The position numbers and the translations under genes are program-made. From Fluviicola sp. (GTDB lineage: Bacteria; Bacteroidota; Bacteroidia; Flavobacteriales_D; Crocinitomicaceae), in the NCBI GenBank assembly GCA_029866325.1, contig JARWZO010000022.1, forward strand, positions 1 to 64,000: a stretch of DNA of 64,000 bases, in the 5' to 3' direction. Below the pieces are notes generated by a model. It had not been told where the DNA came from. It saw only the letters and a program-made list of their open reading frames with translations, and did not search any database. Shown here piece after piece: positions 1 to 7,081 of the stretch (position 1 is its first letter; each line of letters opens with the position of its first letter).

Positions 1-32
1 ACTCGCCCCTACAGTATTTTACATTTTCAATT
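1..32. repeat. Right half of a GTAGGGGC-type palindromic repeat, cut by the window edge
   Basis: The first bases end in TCGCCCCTAC, which is the right arm of a GTAGGGGC...GCCCCTAC palindrome whose left arm would lie outside the window. The 18 bases TATTTTACATTTTCAATT at 15-32 recur exactly at 47319-47336, next to a complete copy of such a palindrome. It sits just past the stop of the minus-strand rhodanese gene, so it may double as transcript 3' end structure. Confidence 0.55.
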
Positions 33-37
33 GATCA

Positions 38-1243
38 TTATTTTGGAACGGCTGTTCCCTCAAACTCAACACGCTTATCGGTAACCAATACCAATTCACC
101 CAATTCGTACACATTTTTGAATCCGTAGCCATACAAGTTGATGTAAGCCGGAATATTGAGTGCCAAGGTCACTCGTTCCAAACCAGAAAGCGTTTTTTTC
201 GGATAGTTCATCGCTTTACTTTGCAAATAGGGATCTTCATTTAATGAATTGAAATCAGTAACAAAATTGTTATTGCAGTAGATTAGAATACGCGTATTCT
301 TATCAGGTATAAGTGTATTCAAACGATCTTGTGTAAATTCCGTAAAATCCAGATTGATGGCACCTTTTACATGTTTGGCATCGTATTGTGCTTTGGAACG
401 GAAGTCAAGAATAATGGTGTTTTCTTTCTTCATTTCATTGAAACGATCAAGGCTCACCAAATGCGCTTCGCGGTAAGTCTCCACCTCAGCCATTAATTCA
501 CTGTAATCTTCAAAATTGACCAGTACGGAAGGAATAAGCGGTTGTTTTGCTTTAGAAGCATTCTGACCGTTTAACCGTTTCATTTCATTTTCACCTTCCG
601 GTACGGCAGTTCCTTCAAACAGGAGATTCGGATCAGACGTATTTACCAACTCGCCTAGTTCATAGATGTTGGTGTAACCGTATCCGTATAGATTGATGAA
701 CGTAGGAATGTTGAGCGCCAAGGTATATTGACGGGATTCAGGAGTTGTTCTCACTTCTTCTTCGATTGGTTCTGCTCTGTATCCGCCGCGACTACGATTG
801 TTTTTTTTGTCTAATTCGAATATCTGTTCAACCTGAACCGGGGCCGAAACTTTGCTAGCAAAGGACATATCTTGAATGGAAAGTTGAATATTCTGCATGA
901 AATTATTGTTGCAATAAATGAGAATTCGTGTTGAGGGATCAGGAATGAGTAATCTCAGGTTGGCTTGGTTAAAATCGGAGAGATTGAGGTGAATGGCCCC
1001 TTTGATGTGTTTCGCATTGTACATTGAGTCGGAACGAGTGTCCAGAATCACGGTTTTTGGCTCAGCGGCATATTGGTTGAAGGTACTTAAATCGACTAAG
1101 CGACCATTTCTGTAGGTTTTCACTTCCTGAGCGAGGTACTTGTAATCGTCAAAACTCACTAGTTCAGATCGCTCAAAGCTTTCTAATTGGGCAAAAAGGT
1201 TGGTACTAAGTACAGTCGCTGCGAGAATCAAATATGCTTTCAT
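38..1243 (-). CDS. Secreted protein with two rhodanese-like domains
   Basis: A 401-residue exported protein built of two homologous rhodanese-like halves. The start at 1243 is chosen because it begins a signal peptide (MKAYLILAATVLSTNLFAQ); a longer reading frame runs 24 codons further upstream with no signal. Each half has the pattern ILDxRSxxxYxAKHxKGAIxL followed by RILIYCNNNF, where the Cys occupies the rhodanese active-site loop position. The loop after the Cys is not the classical CRxGxR, so sulfurtransferase activity is uncertain. Rhodaneses move sulfane sulfur; this copy would act in the periplasm or outer envelope. Divergent from blaI at 1399. Domain call is firm, substrate unknown. 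Confidence 0.75.
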   Translation of the reverse strand: MKAYLILAATVLSTNLFAQLESFERSELVSFDDYKYLAQEVKTYRNGRLVDLSTFNQYAAEPKTVILDTRSDSMYNAKHIKGAIHLNLSDFNQANLRLLIPDPSTRILIYCNNNFMQNIQLSIQDMSFASKVSAPVQVEQIFELDKKNNRSRGGYRAEPIEEEVRTTPESRQYTLALNIPTFINLYGYGYTNIYELGELVNTSDPNLLFEGTAVPEGENEMKRLNGQNASKAKQPLIPSVLVNFEDYSELMAEVETYREAHLVSLDRFNEMKKENTIILDFRSKAQYDAKHVKGAINLDFTEFTQDRLNTLIPDKNTRILIYCNNNFVTDFNSLNEDPYLQSKAMNYPKKTLSGLERVTLALNIPAYINLYGYGFKNVYELGELVLVTDKRVEFEGTAVPK

Positions 1244-1346
1244 AACCGGTTTTTTAATCGTTTTGTTTCCGTACACCAAGCCGTTAGTTTGGTTCAAATT
1301 AAACAGAACAATCAATGAAACACGCAGATAACTATAAAAATAACGA

Positions 1347-1362
1347 TATATTTATAAATATA
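1347..1362. promoter_or_regulatory. Perfect AT palindrome, candidate BlaI-type operator
   Basis: TATATTTATAAATATA is a perfect 16-bp palindrome in the divergent spacer between the rhodanese gene and the blaI-like gene. It is further bracketed by AACTATA and TATAGTT. It abuts the TTG of the predicted -33 element of the blaI promoter. BlaI/MecI repressors bind palindromes at their own promoters, so autoregulation is the natural inference. Confidence 0.45.
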
Positions 1363-1363
1363 G

Positions 1364-1394
1364 TTGTGTGATTAGAAAACTAATTATATGTTTG
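1364..1394 (+). promoter_or_regulatory. Bacteroidota-type promoter of the blaI-M56 operon
   Basis: TTG at 1364-1366, a 20-base spacer and TATGTTTG at 1387-1394 match the Bacteroidota -33/-7 pattern (TTTG, TAnnTTTG). The ATG follows only four bases after the -7 box, so the transcript would be leaderless or nearly so. Confidence 0.5.
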
Positions 1395-1398
1395 TTGT

Positions 1399-1767
1399 AT
1401 GAAAAAGGAATTGACACGTGCAGAAGAGCAGATCATGCAGGCTATTTGGTCGGTAGGAAAAGGATTTGCCAAAGACATTCACGAACAGTTGGACGAACCG
1501 AGACCAGCTTATAATACGGTTCTCACGGTGATTCGTGTTTTGGTACAGAAGGGTTTTGTGGAGTATAAAACATACGGTAAATCGAATGAATATGCACCTA
1601 CGATCACCAAAGAAGCCTATTCTGCGCAGCGTTTTCAGTCGTTAAAGGAGAATTACTTCGAGAATTCAAACACCAAATTACTATCGTTTTTCATGAAGGA
1701 AAACAACTTGAACTTGGCTGATTTAAATGAGATTTTAGAAATCATTAAAAAAGAGCAGCATGACTAG
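1399..1767 (+). CDS. BlaI/MecI/CopY family transcriptional repressor
   Basis: A 122-residue winged-helix repressor of the penicillinase-repressor family. The N-terminal half carries the typical LTRAEEQIMQAIW opening and a recognition region around PRPAYNTVLTVIRVLVQKGF followed by the wing (EYKTYGKSNEYAPTI); the C-terminal part is the dimerisation helix. Length is normal for the family. It overlaps the M56 peptidase gene by 8 bp, the standard pairing in which the membrane peptidase senses an envelope signal and leads to cleavage of the repressor. The palindrome at 1347-1362 is a candidate binding site. Confidence 0.88.
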   Translation: MKKELTRAEEQIMQAIWSVGKGFAKDIHEQLDEPRPAYNTVLTVIRVLVQKGFVEYKTYGKSNEYAPTITKEAYSAQRFQSLKENYFENSNTKLLSFFMKENNLNLADLNEILEIIKKEQHD

Positions 1768-2953
1768 TTTTTGGTGGAATTTGGTGGAAGTGAACATGAC
1801 CATGGTGCTACTCTGGTTGGTTGTTAGATTGGTTAGAAGTCAGCTGTCTTTCGGCCAGCAGCGCTTGAGTTTGTTATCGATTCCGTTTCTTTCGGTTGCG
1901 ACATTACTGGTAAAAAACGGATTGTCGACCGGTGGTTTAACTGTTGCTTTTCCGGTGGTAGAATTGGAACCAATTGTGATAAAATCGGGAAAAACAGCAC
2001 CGAATGTGCAAGAACAATTGTGGTCGTTTGAGTTCATTTACTGGATCATTGCCGCACTGTTTGCTTGTTGGGTGCTTTGGCGAATTGGTAGAACAATTTT
2101 GTTGTTTCTGTCAAATGAACGTTTTTCAGCCAACGGGTATTCCTGGGTGGAAATCCCTGAAAAAGATTCCTTTTCCTTTTTTAAGTGGATTCAAATTCGC
2201 GCAGGTTTGTCGACCCAAGATCGTGAGATTGTGCTGCAACATGAATTGATTCATGCTCGAAAAGGACACACTTTTGACGTTCTTTACCTTGAACTGGTGC
2301 ATTGTTTTTGCTGGTTCAATCCCTTCCTGTTTTTTATCAAAAAAGACTTGATTCACGTTCACGAATTTGAAGTGGATCAACTAATGTACACGAAATATAA
2401 CGTGCACTATATGCAATCGTTAGTAGCGTATTCCCTCGGAACTAGTTCATCATCATATCTATTAACCAATCAGTTCTTGACAAAGCTCACGCTGATTAAA
2501 CGTATCAACATTATGAAACACACAACTAAAAAAAGATGGGTTCTTGTGCTCGCATTGCCTTTGTTTGCCGGCGCTCTTACCCTTGTTTCGTGGACTTCTC
2601 AACAACAGAAAGTTCCACAGAAAGTCGCAAAAACACCCGTTGCCGTATCGGATGAAACAGAAAAACCTGCCGAGTTTAAAGGTGGTATGGATGCATTGGT
2701 AACCTATATGTCTACCAATATCAAGTATCCTGAATCGGCTGCCAAAAGTAAGATTACAGGAAAAGTGATGACTTCTTTTGTCATTACCGAAACGGGAAAA
2801 GTGACCGACGTTAAAATTCTGAAAAGTGTAAATTCAGATTTGGATGCGGAAGCGAAGCGAGTAGTGGAAGCTATGCCTGACTGGATTCCTGCAGAAAAAG
2901 AAGGGAAAAAGGTGAAATCTGAAATGATTCTTCCGGTTTCATTTCAATTATAA
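1760..2953 (+). CDS. M56 (BlaR1-type) membrane metallopeptidase fused to a TonB C-terminal domain
   Basis: A 397-residue inner-membrane protein. Hydrophobic segments lie near residues 10-24, 37-52, 92-117 and 266-280. The zinc motif HELIH is at residues 161-165, with HVHEFEVDQ further on supplying the likely third ligand, as in BlaR1/MecR1. After the last membrane segment comes a TonB_C domain (from about FKGGMDALVTYMSTNIKYP to the end). In Bacteroidota such M56-TonB fusions accompany BlaI repressors. The peptidase would relay an envelope signal to the repressor; the role of the TonB domain in sensing is inferred, not seen. A terminator follows at 2988. Confidence 0.85.
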   Translation: MTSFWWNLVEVNMTMVLLWLVVRLVRSQLSFGQQRLSLLSIPFLSVATLLVKNGLSTGGLTVAFPVVELEPIVIKSGKTAPNVQEQLWSFEFIYWIIAALFACWVLWRIGRTILLFLSNERFSANGYSWVEIPEKDSFSFFKWIQIRAGLSTQDREIVLQHELIHARKGHTFDVLYLELVHCFCWFNPFLFFIKKDLIHVHEFEVDQLMYTKYNVHYMQSLVAYSLGTSSSSYLLTNQFLTKLTLIKRINIMKHTTKKRWVLVLALPLFAGALTLVSWTSQQQKVPQKVAKTPVAVSDETEKPAEFKGGMDALVTYMSTNIKYPESAAKSKITGKVMTSFVITETGKVTDVKILKSVNSDLDAEAKRVVEAMPDWIPAEKEGKKVKSEMILPVSFQL

Positions 2954-2987
2954 TACTGTTCAGTTCTAGCTAAGTACAGTAGGGAAG

Positions 2988-3022
2988 GAGTTGCCGGTTT
3001 TGGCAGCTCTTTTCTGTTTTTA
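2988..3022 (+). terminator. Hairpin terminator between convergent genes
   Basis: GAGTTGCC and GGCAGCTC form an 8-bp stem (one G-U pair) followed by TTTTCTGTTTTT. It lies between the 3' ends of the M56 gene (+) and the lysozyme gene (-). Confidence 0.65.
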
Positions 3023-3781
3023 AAACTCTAGTTCACTCACATTCAAATCCACTTTGTTGCTGATACCGGGTAGTCTTCCACTTTCAGAGAACTGCCAGTG
3101 AATAACATCTTGATCACTCATGTATTGCGGTTCGCGACTGTAAGCGGCAATCCAGAATTTGTAGCCGGAGAATTGATTCCTGAATTTGGTTTCGTAGAAA
3201 TTGAGCGACGTATAAATGATCGGTCTTCTGCCCGAGACACGTTCCACTTCCGTGAGCCAGATCTTCATTTTGGCAATGAGGTCTTCGTCAGAAAAACCTT
3301 CTTCTTCCACATCCAATACCGGTGGAAGGTCAATTTCACGTTCGTCCCAGTGTTTCAAGAAATGTGCAGCTTGCGGTCGGGGAGCATTTTTGGTGGAAAA
3401 ATAATGGTAAGCTCCGTTCAATACCCCCATTTCGTTTAATACTTCACGGTTGCGTTCCCATTGTGTATCAAGATGGTCGGCGCCTTCGGTGGCTTTGCAA
3501 TACACAAAATCAATCAAGGTATCGAAGCCTTTTTCTTCAAACAATTCCTCCCAATCAATCGTGCCTTGATGATGCGAAACATCGATACCAACGCTGGCGT
3601 AACCTTCAGGAATAAGTGTTCGGAAATGTTGCGGTGTTTCTTCCTTCGTATCGGCAACGTACCAAAAAAAGACGAATGCTATGATCCCAACCGGAATCAA
3701 ACCCCACATCACGAGCTTCGTGCCGTTGGATTTCTTTTTTCGCGATTTGGCTGTATGTGTTTTTTTGCGATGCTTTGCCAT
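3020..3781 (-). CDS. Glycoside hydrolase family 25 lysozyme, membrane-anchored
   Basis: A 253-residue protein. A very basic N-terminus (KHRKKTHTAKSRKKK) precedes a single membrane segment (residues about 24-44), so the enzyme is anchored facing outward. The rest is a GH25 muramidase barrel: GIDVSHHQGTIDW carries the conserved Asp and strand 1, and LPPVLDVEEEG carries the catalytic Asp/Glu pair; later IIYTSLNFYE and WIAAYS are family landmarks. GH25 enzymes cleave the N-acetylmuramic acid-GlcNAc link of peptidoglycan. The role is probably own cell-wall remodelling. Same strand as the downstream-in-window dehydrogenase, but separated from it by a terminator. Confidence 0.9.
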   Translation of the reverse strand: MAKHRKKTHTAKSRKKKSNGTKLVMWGLIPVGIIAFVFFWYVADTKEETPQHFRTLIPEGYASVGIDVSHHQGTIDWEELFEEKGFDTLIDFVYCKATEGADHLDTQWERNREVLNEMGVLNGAYHYFSTKNAPRPQAAHFLKHWDEREIDLPPVLDVEEEGFSDEDLIAKMKIWLTEVERVSGRRPIIYTSLNFYETKFRNQFSGYKFWIAAYSREPQYMSDQDVIHWQFSESGRLPGISNKVDLNVSELEF

Positions 3782-3786
3782 GATGA

Positions 3787-3818
3787 AAAAACAAACTCCC
3801 CGAAGATTCAGGGAGTTG
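3787..3818 (-). terminator. Terminator of the hydroxyacyl-CoA dehydrogenase gene
   Basis: Read on the minus strand, AACTCCC and GGGAGTT form a 7-bp stem followed by TGTTTTTTC. It lies directly after the stop codon of the dehydrogenase gene and before the lysozyme gene. Confidence 0.65.
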
Positions 3819-3824
3819 GATCAA

Positions 3825-4715
3825 TTATTTCTTAAAGTTAGCCGCAACTACAAGGTCTTTCGTTCCGTGTGTCCACGAATAGAATCCTTCGCCCGACTTG
3901 ACACCTTTTTTGCCTGCCATTACCATGTTTACCAATAGTGGGCAAGGAGCGTATTTCGGATTTCCAAAACCGTCGTGCAATACTTCCAAAATGGCCAGAC
4001 AAACATCCAATCCAATGAAATCAGCCAATTGAAGTGGTCCCATCGGATGTGCCATTCCCAGTTTCATTACCGTATCGATTTCTTCTACACCGGCTACACC
4101 CTCAAACAAGGTATAAATGGCTTCATTGATCATCGGCATCAAAATACGATTGGCCACAAATCCAGGGTAATCGTTTACCTCAACCGGCACTTTGTTCAGC
4201 TTGCGCGAAGTTTCCATGATCAAGTTCGTCACTTCGTCGGAAGTAGAATAACCGCGAATGATTTCGACCAATTTCATTACCGGCACCGGATTCATGAAAT
4301 GCATTCCGATTACTTTATCAGGTCGAGATGTTACAGCAGCAATCTTTGTGATCGAGATGGAAGAAGTATTACTTGCCAAAATCACTTCAGAACCTGTAGC
4401 AGCATCCAATTGTTTGAAAATGTTGAGTTTCAGATCAACATTCTCGGTAGCAGCTTCAACCACCAATTCGGCATTTTTCACACCTTCTTCAATCGAAGTA
4501 AACGTAGTTAAATTAGCCAATGTAGCTGCTTTATCGGCCTCGGTAATGGCTTCTTTCGCTACTTGGCGATCTAGGTTTTTGGTAATGGTGGCAATTCCTT
4601 TATCCAAAGAAGCTTGCGAAATATCAATCAACGAAACGGTATATCCGAATTGAGCAAAGGTGTGAGCGATGCCGTTTCCCATTGTTCCGGCACCAATTAC
4701 TGCTACGTTTTTCAT
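3825..4715 (-). CDS. hbd: 3-hydroxybutyryl-CoA / 3-hydroxyacyl-CoA dehydrogenase
   Basis: A 296-residue enzyme that oxidises (S)-3-hydroxyacyl-CoA to 3-ketoacyl-CoA with NAD(P). The start at 4715 places the nucleotide-binding loop VAVIGAGTMGNGIAHTFAQ at the very N-terminus; longer frames upstream have no family match. Further signs are ASNTSSISIT, the catalytic His in GMHFMNPVPVMKLVEII and the Asn in PGFVANRILMPMINEA, ending with the C-terminal dimerisation helices (MGPLQLADFIGLDV, KSGEGFYSW). Length fits a single-domain dehydrogenase rather than the FadB fusion. Acts in beta-oxidation or butanoate metabolism in the cytoplasm. A TATCTTTG box lies 20 bp upstream. Confidence 0.9.
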   Translation of the reverse strand: MKNVAVIGAGTMGNGIAHTFAQFGYTVSLIDISQASLDKGIATITKNLDRQVAKEAITEADKAATLANLTTFTSIEEGVKNAELVVEAATENVDLKLNIFKQLDAATGSEVILASNTSSISITKIAAVTSRPDKVIGMHFMNPVPVMKLVEIIRGYSTSDEVTNLIMETSRKLNKVPVEVNDYPGFVANRILMPMINEAIYTLFEGVAGVEEIDTVMKLGMAHPMGPLQLADFIGLDVCLAILEVLHDGFGNPKYAPCPLLVNMVMAGKKGVKSGEGFYSWTHGTKDLVVAANFKK

Positions 4716-4735
4716 CTGTAATTCAATTTTGAATA

Positions 4736-4743
4736 CAAAGATA
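4736..4743 (-). promoter_or_regulatory. -7 box of the hbd promoter
   Basis: On the minus strand TATCTTTG fits TAnnTTTG and ends 20 bases before the ATG. A TTTCC-GTT-GGAAA palindrome lies immediately upstream, within a 19-base string that recurs at 6952-6970. Confidence 0.4.
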
Positions 4744-4822
4744 GTTTTCCGTTGGAAATAGGGAATTATTGCTTGAGTGTAAATTAGAAAATTGATTGGT
4801 CTCAATCGTATCACAATTTTCT

Positions 4823-5060
4823 CTTACTTTTTTCAGCCTCAGGCTGATGAAAAAGTAAGCAAAACATCCTTTTGCGCCATTCATAGCCGCTTGTGAAAAA
4901 TGGCTCTTTCTGTGTTTTAAGGTCAAAAGTGTCAGATCGAGATCTGAAACGCAACGTACAGCAGTTTTGGCAAACGCTGTACGTTTTAGCGCTTTTGACA
5001 AAACACAACGAAACAGCCATTTTTCTTACTTCGCTTCCTTGAATTGGCGCTGTCCGCAAA
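4823..5060 (-). repeat. Long palindromic dispersed element, copy A
   Basis: About 238 bp that matches the reverse complement of 25406-25635 with only scattered differences. The element folds on itself over most of its length: ACGCCATT/AATGGCGT-type outer arms, AAAAATGGCT/AGCCATTTTT, TGTGTTTTGTCAAAAG paired with CTTTTGAC..AAAACACA, an ACGTACAGC/GCTGTACGT hairpin and a CAGATC/GATCTG hairpin. One end carries a separate CTTACTTTTT...AAAAAGTAAG hairpin. It fills most of the 514-bp gap 4716-5229. Open frames here are by-products of the symmetry and show no family features. Confidence 0.75.
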
Positions 5061-5229
5061 CTTAACTTACGGTAAAAAGAACGTTATACGATACGAATTT
5101 TTGATTCTACTAAAATCGTTTAATGGTATGATTAAGAATAATCAATTACAAGACATGTCCTTTCCTGCTGAAAACCGCGTCAACTCAGGCTGTATTTTCC
5201 ATATTTCTGATGAAACCGTTGTGGTGAAC

Positions 5230-5925
5230 TCAAGCTGTTTCTACTTTTTTAGGTGACTTCACTCCAACAATCAATAACCAAAAAACCGTTGATAATTCGG
5301 CTAAGGAAGCTAAAATAGACACGAGTAAATTTGAATAAACACGTAAGTCCGGAAACAGAATAAAGGTAACGGCATCAATGATATATGATACACCACCAAG
5401 AACCAACAAAAGACCAATTATTTTAGGCATAAAACCCGATTGACAACCCAATTTTCCGAAAGGAATTAGCCAAAGTCCCCAAAAAATAGAAATCACTGAA
5501 TTGCCGTAATCGTACATTTTGAAGAATGTCATTACAAAAGCATTTGCGTCTGACGGTTTAAAAGAAGCTGAGCAGTTTTCTTTTAAGACCAACAACGCAT
5601 AAAATTGGTTGAATATTATGAGGAAAGCGATAGGTACAGAAACGATCACGAGTACCAATAAAGTTCTAGCCATATACTTATTGGCTTGTTCAAACAATTT
5701 ATAGAGACTCAATGCCAGAAAAACGAAGACAGTTTGACAGATTAAACTGCTCAATATGCCCGTCCTAAACAAGAACTCATTGTCGAGTAAATTTTGTGCT
5801 GTTAAGGCCGAGTCATTGGCTACAATGATTTGAGAAGGAACGTACATGATGCCATAGGCACCGGTAATGGCCATGATTAGGTAGAGTAATCCTGAAATGC
5901 GAGCTGTTTTTTTAAGTGAAATCAT
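5230..5925 (-). CDS. DUF4386 family membrane protein
   Basis: A 231-residue integral membrane protein with about six hydrophobic segments and the DUF4386 opening KKTARISGLLYLIMAITGAYGIMYVPSQIIV, followed by LFRTGILSSLICQTVFVFLALSLYKLF. These proteins are widespread in Bacteroidota and have no established function. The final residues (GVKSPKKVETA) are cytoplasmic-like. It stands alone: upstream lie 100 bp of spacer and then the HTH gene on the same strand; downstream is the palindromic element. Confidence 0.8.
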   Translation of the reverse strand: MISLKKTARISGLLYLIMAITGAYGIMYVPSQIIVANDSALTAQNLLDNEFLFRTGILSSLICQTVFVFLALSLYKLFEQANKYMARTLLVLVIVSVPIAFLIIFNQFYALLVLKENCSASFKPSDANAFVMTFFKMYDYGNSVISIFWGLWLIPFGKLGCQSGFMPKIIGLLLVLGGVSYIIDAVTFILFPDLRVYSNLLVSILASLAELSTVFWLLIVGVKSPKKVETA

Positions 5926-6033
5926 ACTGCTTTTTTTAGTGATGAATAAAATGGATGTGGCAAAATAAAGTGCGTTAGAAGTCTGGTCCAGACGATGCTG
6001 AGCTTCATACTTATAGGATAATGAATGGTGTAG

Positions 6034-6267
6034 TTATTCGAAAGTAGCCTTAAATACCTCTCCTAGTGGTACATTAAATGTGTTTGCCATTCGAAATGCC
6101 AACTCGAGTGAGGGAAAGTATTTACCACTTTCAATAGCAACAATTGTTTGTCGTGTCACCCCCGTTTTATCAGCCAATTCTTGTTGGGTCATTTCATCGG
6201 TGTTGAAGCGCAATTTCCGAATATTGTTGGTGATGACGCAGTTTTGAATGTTAGTGGATTTACTCAT
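6034..6267 (-). CDS. Small XRE-type helix-turn-helix regulator
   Basis: A 77-residue DNA-binding protein. [59 protein letters not shown] is a complete HTH_3 domain with the TRQTIVAIE recognition helix. It begins one base after the stop of the membrane protein gene at 6269-6715, the arrangement known from small HTH plus DUF2178-like membrane-protein pairs. It most likely represses its own operon through the palindrome at 6771-6791. Confidence 0.85.
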   Translation of the reverse strand: MSKSTNIQNCVITNNIRKLRFNTDEMTQQELADKTGVTRQTIVAIESGKYFPSLELAFRMANTFNVPLGEVFKATFE

Positions 6268-6268
6268 A

Positions 6269-6715
6269 TCAAAATCCTTTTCTATAAAAGTAAAACTTGG
6301 TCAAATCGGATAGAATAGAGGCGAAAAATCCCGAAAGAATTAATGTCAGAAACATCACCCAGATTTCCATTCCCAAAGCAAGAGAACCCATAGATAGCAA
6401 GAAGCCAAGTATAAATGTCCAATGAGAAACCTGAATACCTTTCAGTTCAATGAGTTTGTCGCGTTCATCTCTCCTTGTATCAAGATCTTCATTGGTGACA
6501 ACTTTGGTAAGAATAGCAAAAAGTATGTGGATAATGATTTGCGCGACGATTGAAACCGGAATCAAGATCAAGAACGCTTTTCCCCAGAATTGGAGGTCGT
6601 TAAGAATAGTGAGATTGTTAGCCACAAAGTGATTGTATACATAAAATGTGTAGGACCCAAGAATGAGTATGTTACTCAGTGTGGATACGAGCAATTGTTT
6701 TTCTTTATTTTCCAT
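6269..6715 (-). CDS. Four-helix membrane protein (DUF2178-like) paired with an HTH regulator
   Basis: A 148-residue protein with hydrophobic segments near residues 10-30, 45-70, 97-114 and 117-137. Between segments two and three lies the charged stretch [19 protein letters not shown], typical of DUF2178-like proteins that are co-transcribed with a small HTH protein. No enzymatic motif is visible. The family function is unknown; a membrane sensor or regulator of the HTH protein is a reasonable guess from the pairing. It is the first gene of the operon, with the candidate operator 55 bp upstream. Confidence 0.65.
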   Translation of the reverse strand: MENKEKQLLVSTLSNILILGSYTFYVYNHFVANNLTILNDLQFWGKAFLILIPVSIVAQIIIHILFAILTKVVTNEDLDTRRDERDKLIELKGIQVSHWTFILGFLLSMGSLALGMEIWVMFLTLILSGFFASILSDLTKFYFYRKGF

Positions 6716-6758
6716 GTTGACCTGTGTTTGAATGATAAATTGTAAACTTATTACGACA

Positions 6759-6766
6759 CAAAGTTA
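6759..6766 (-). promoter_or_regulatory. -7 box of the HTH/membrane-protein operon
   Basis: TAACTTTG on the minus strand, 43 bp before the ATG, matches TAnnTTTG. The 6771-6791 palindrome lies immediately upstream, in the -15 to -35 interval. Confidence 0.5.
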
Positions 6767-6770
6767 ACTA

Positions 6771-6791
6771 TATTTTACACAATGTAAAATA
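6771..6791. promoter_or_regulatory. Perfect 9-bp inverted repeat, candidate operator
   Basis: TATTTTACA-CAA-TGTAAAATA is a perfect palindrome with a 3-base centre. Its position over the predicted promoter of the operon encoding the small HTH protein suggests autorepression. Confidence 0.5.
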
Positions 6792-7081
6792 TTTTATACA
6801 TCACCAAGCGTTTTTTATGATTTTTTTAATTTTTAACGCTCAATTCGGTGATTGATCAATTCATTATTAATCGTTCGGAAGTAATGAGTTTAGTAGGGGA
6901 GAACGGCTTTTGCGTAGTGGTAGAATAAGCTTATTACCTGTTTAGGACAAGTTCCGTTGGAAATAGGGAAGGGGATTTTGAAGCCTTTGGTTTCGTTTAT
7001 TGAATGTGGAAAGACTTTAATTAAAACCCTCTTTAATTTTGTCGAATACAGAAGCTGAAGTAAAAAATGGGTTGCTTTTTT

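Larger units (their letters stand above)
6716..7081. other. 366-bp intergenic region holding promoter and operator only
   Basis: The part near 6716-6791 holds the promoter and palindrome of the HTH operon. The rest (6792-7081) shows no coding signal or RNA; it contains the 19-base string TTCCGTTGGAAATAGGGAA at 6952-6970 that also occurs at 4747-4765. Confidence 0.5.

Noticed and set aside
4723-5059. Open frames inside the palindromic element
   Set aside because: They arise from the self-complementary sequence, occur on both strands, and show no start context or protein features.
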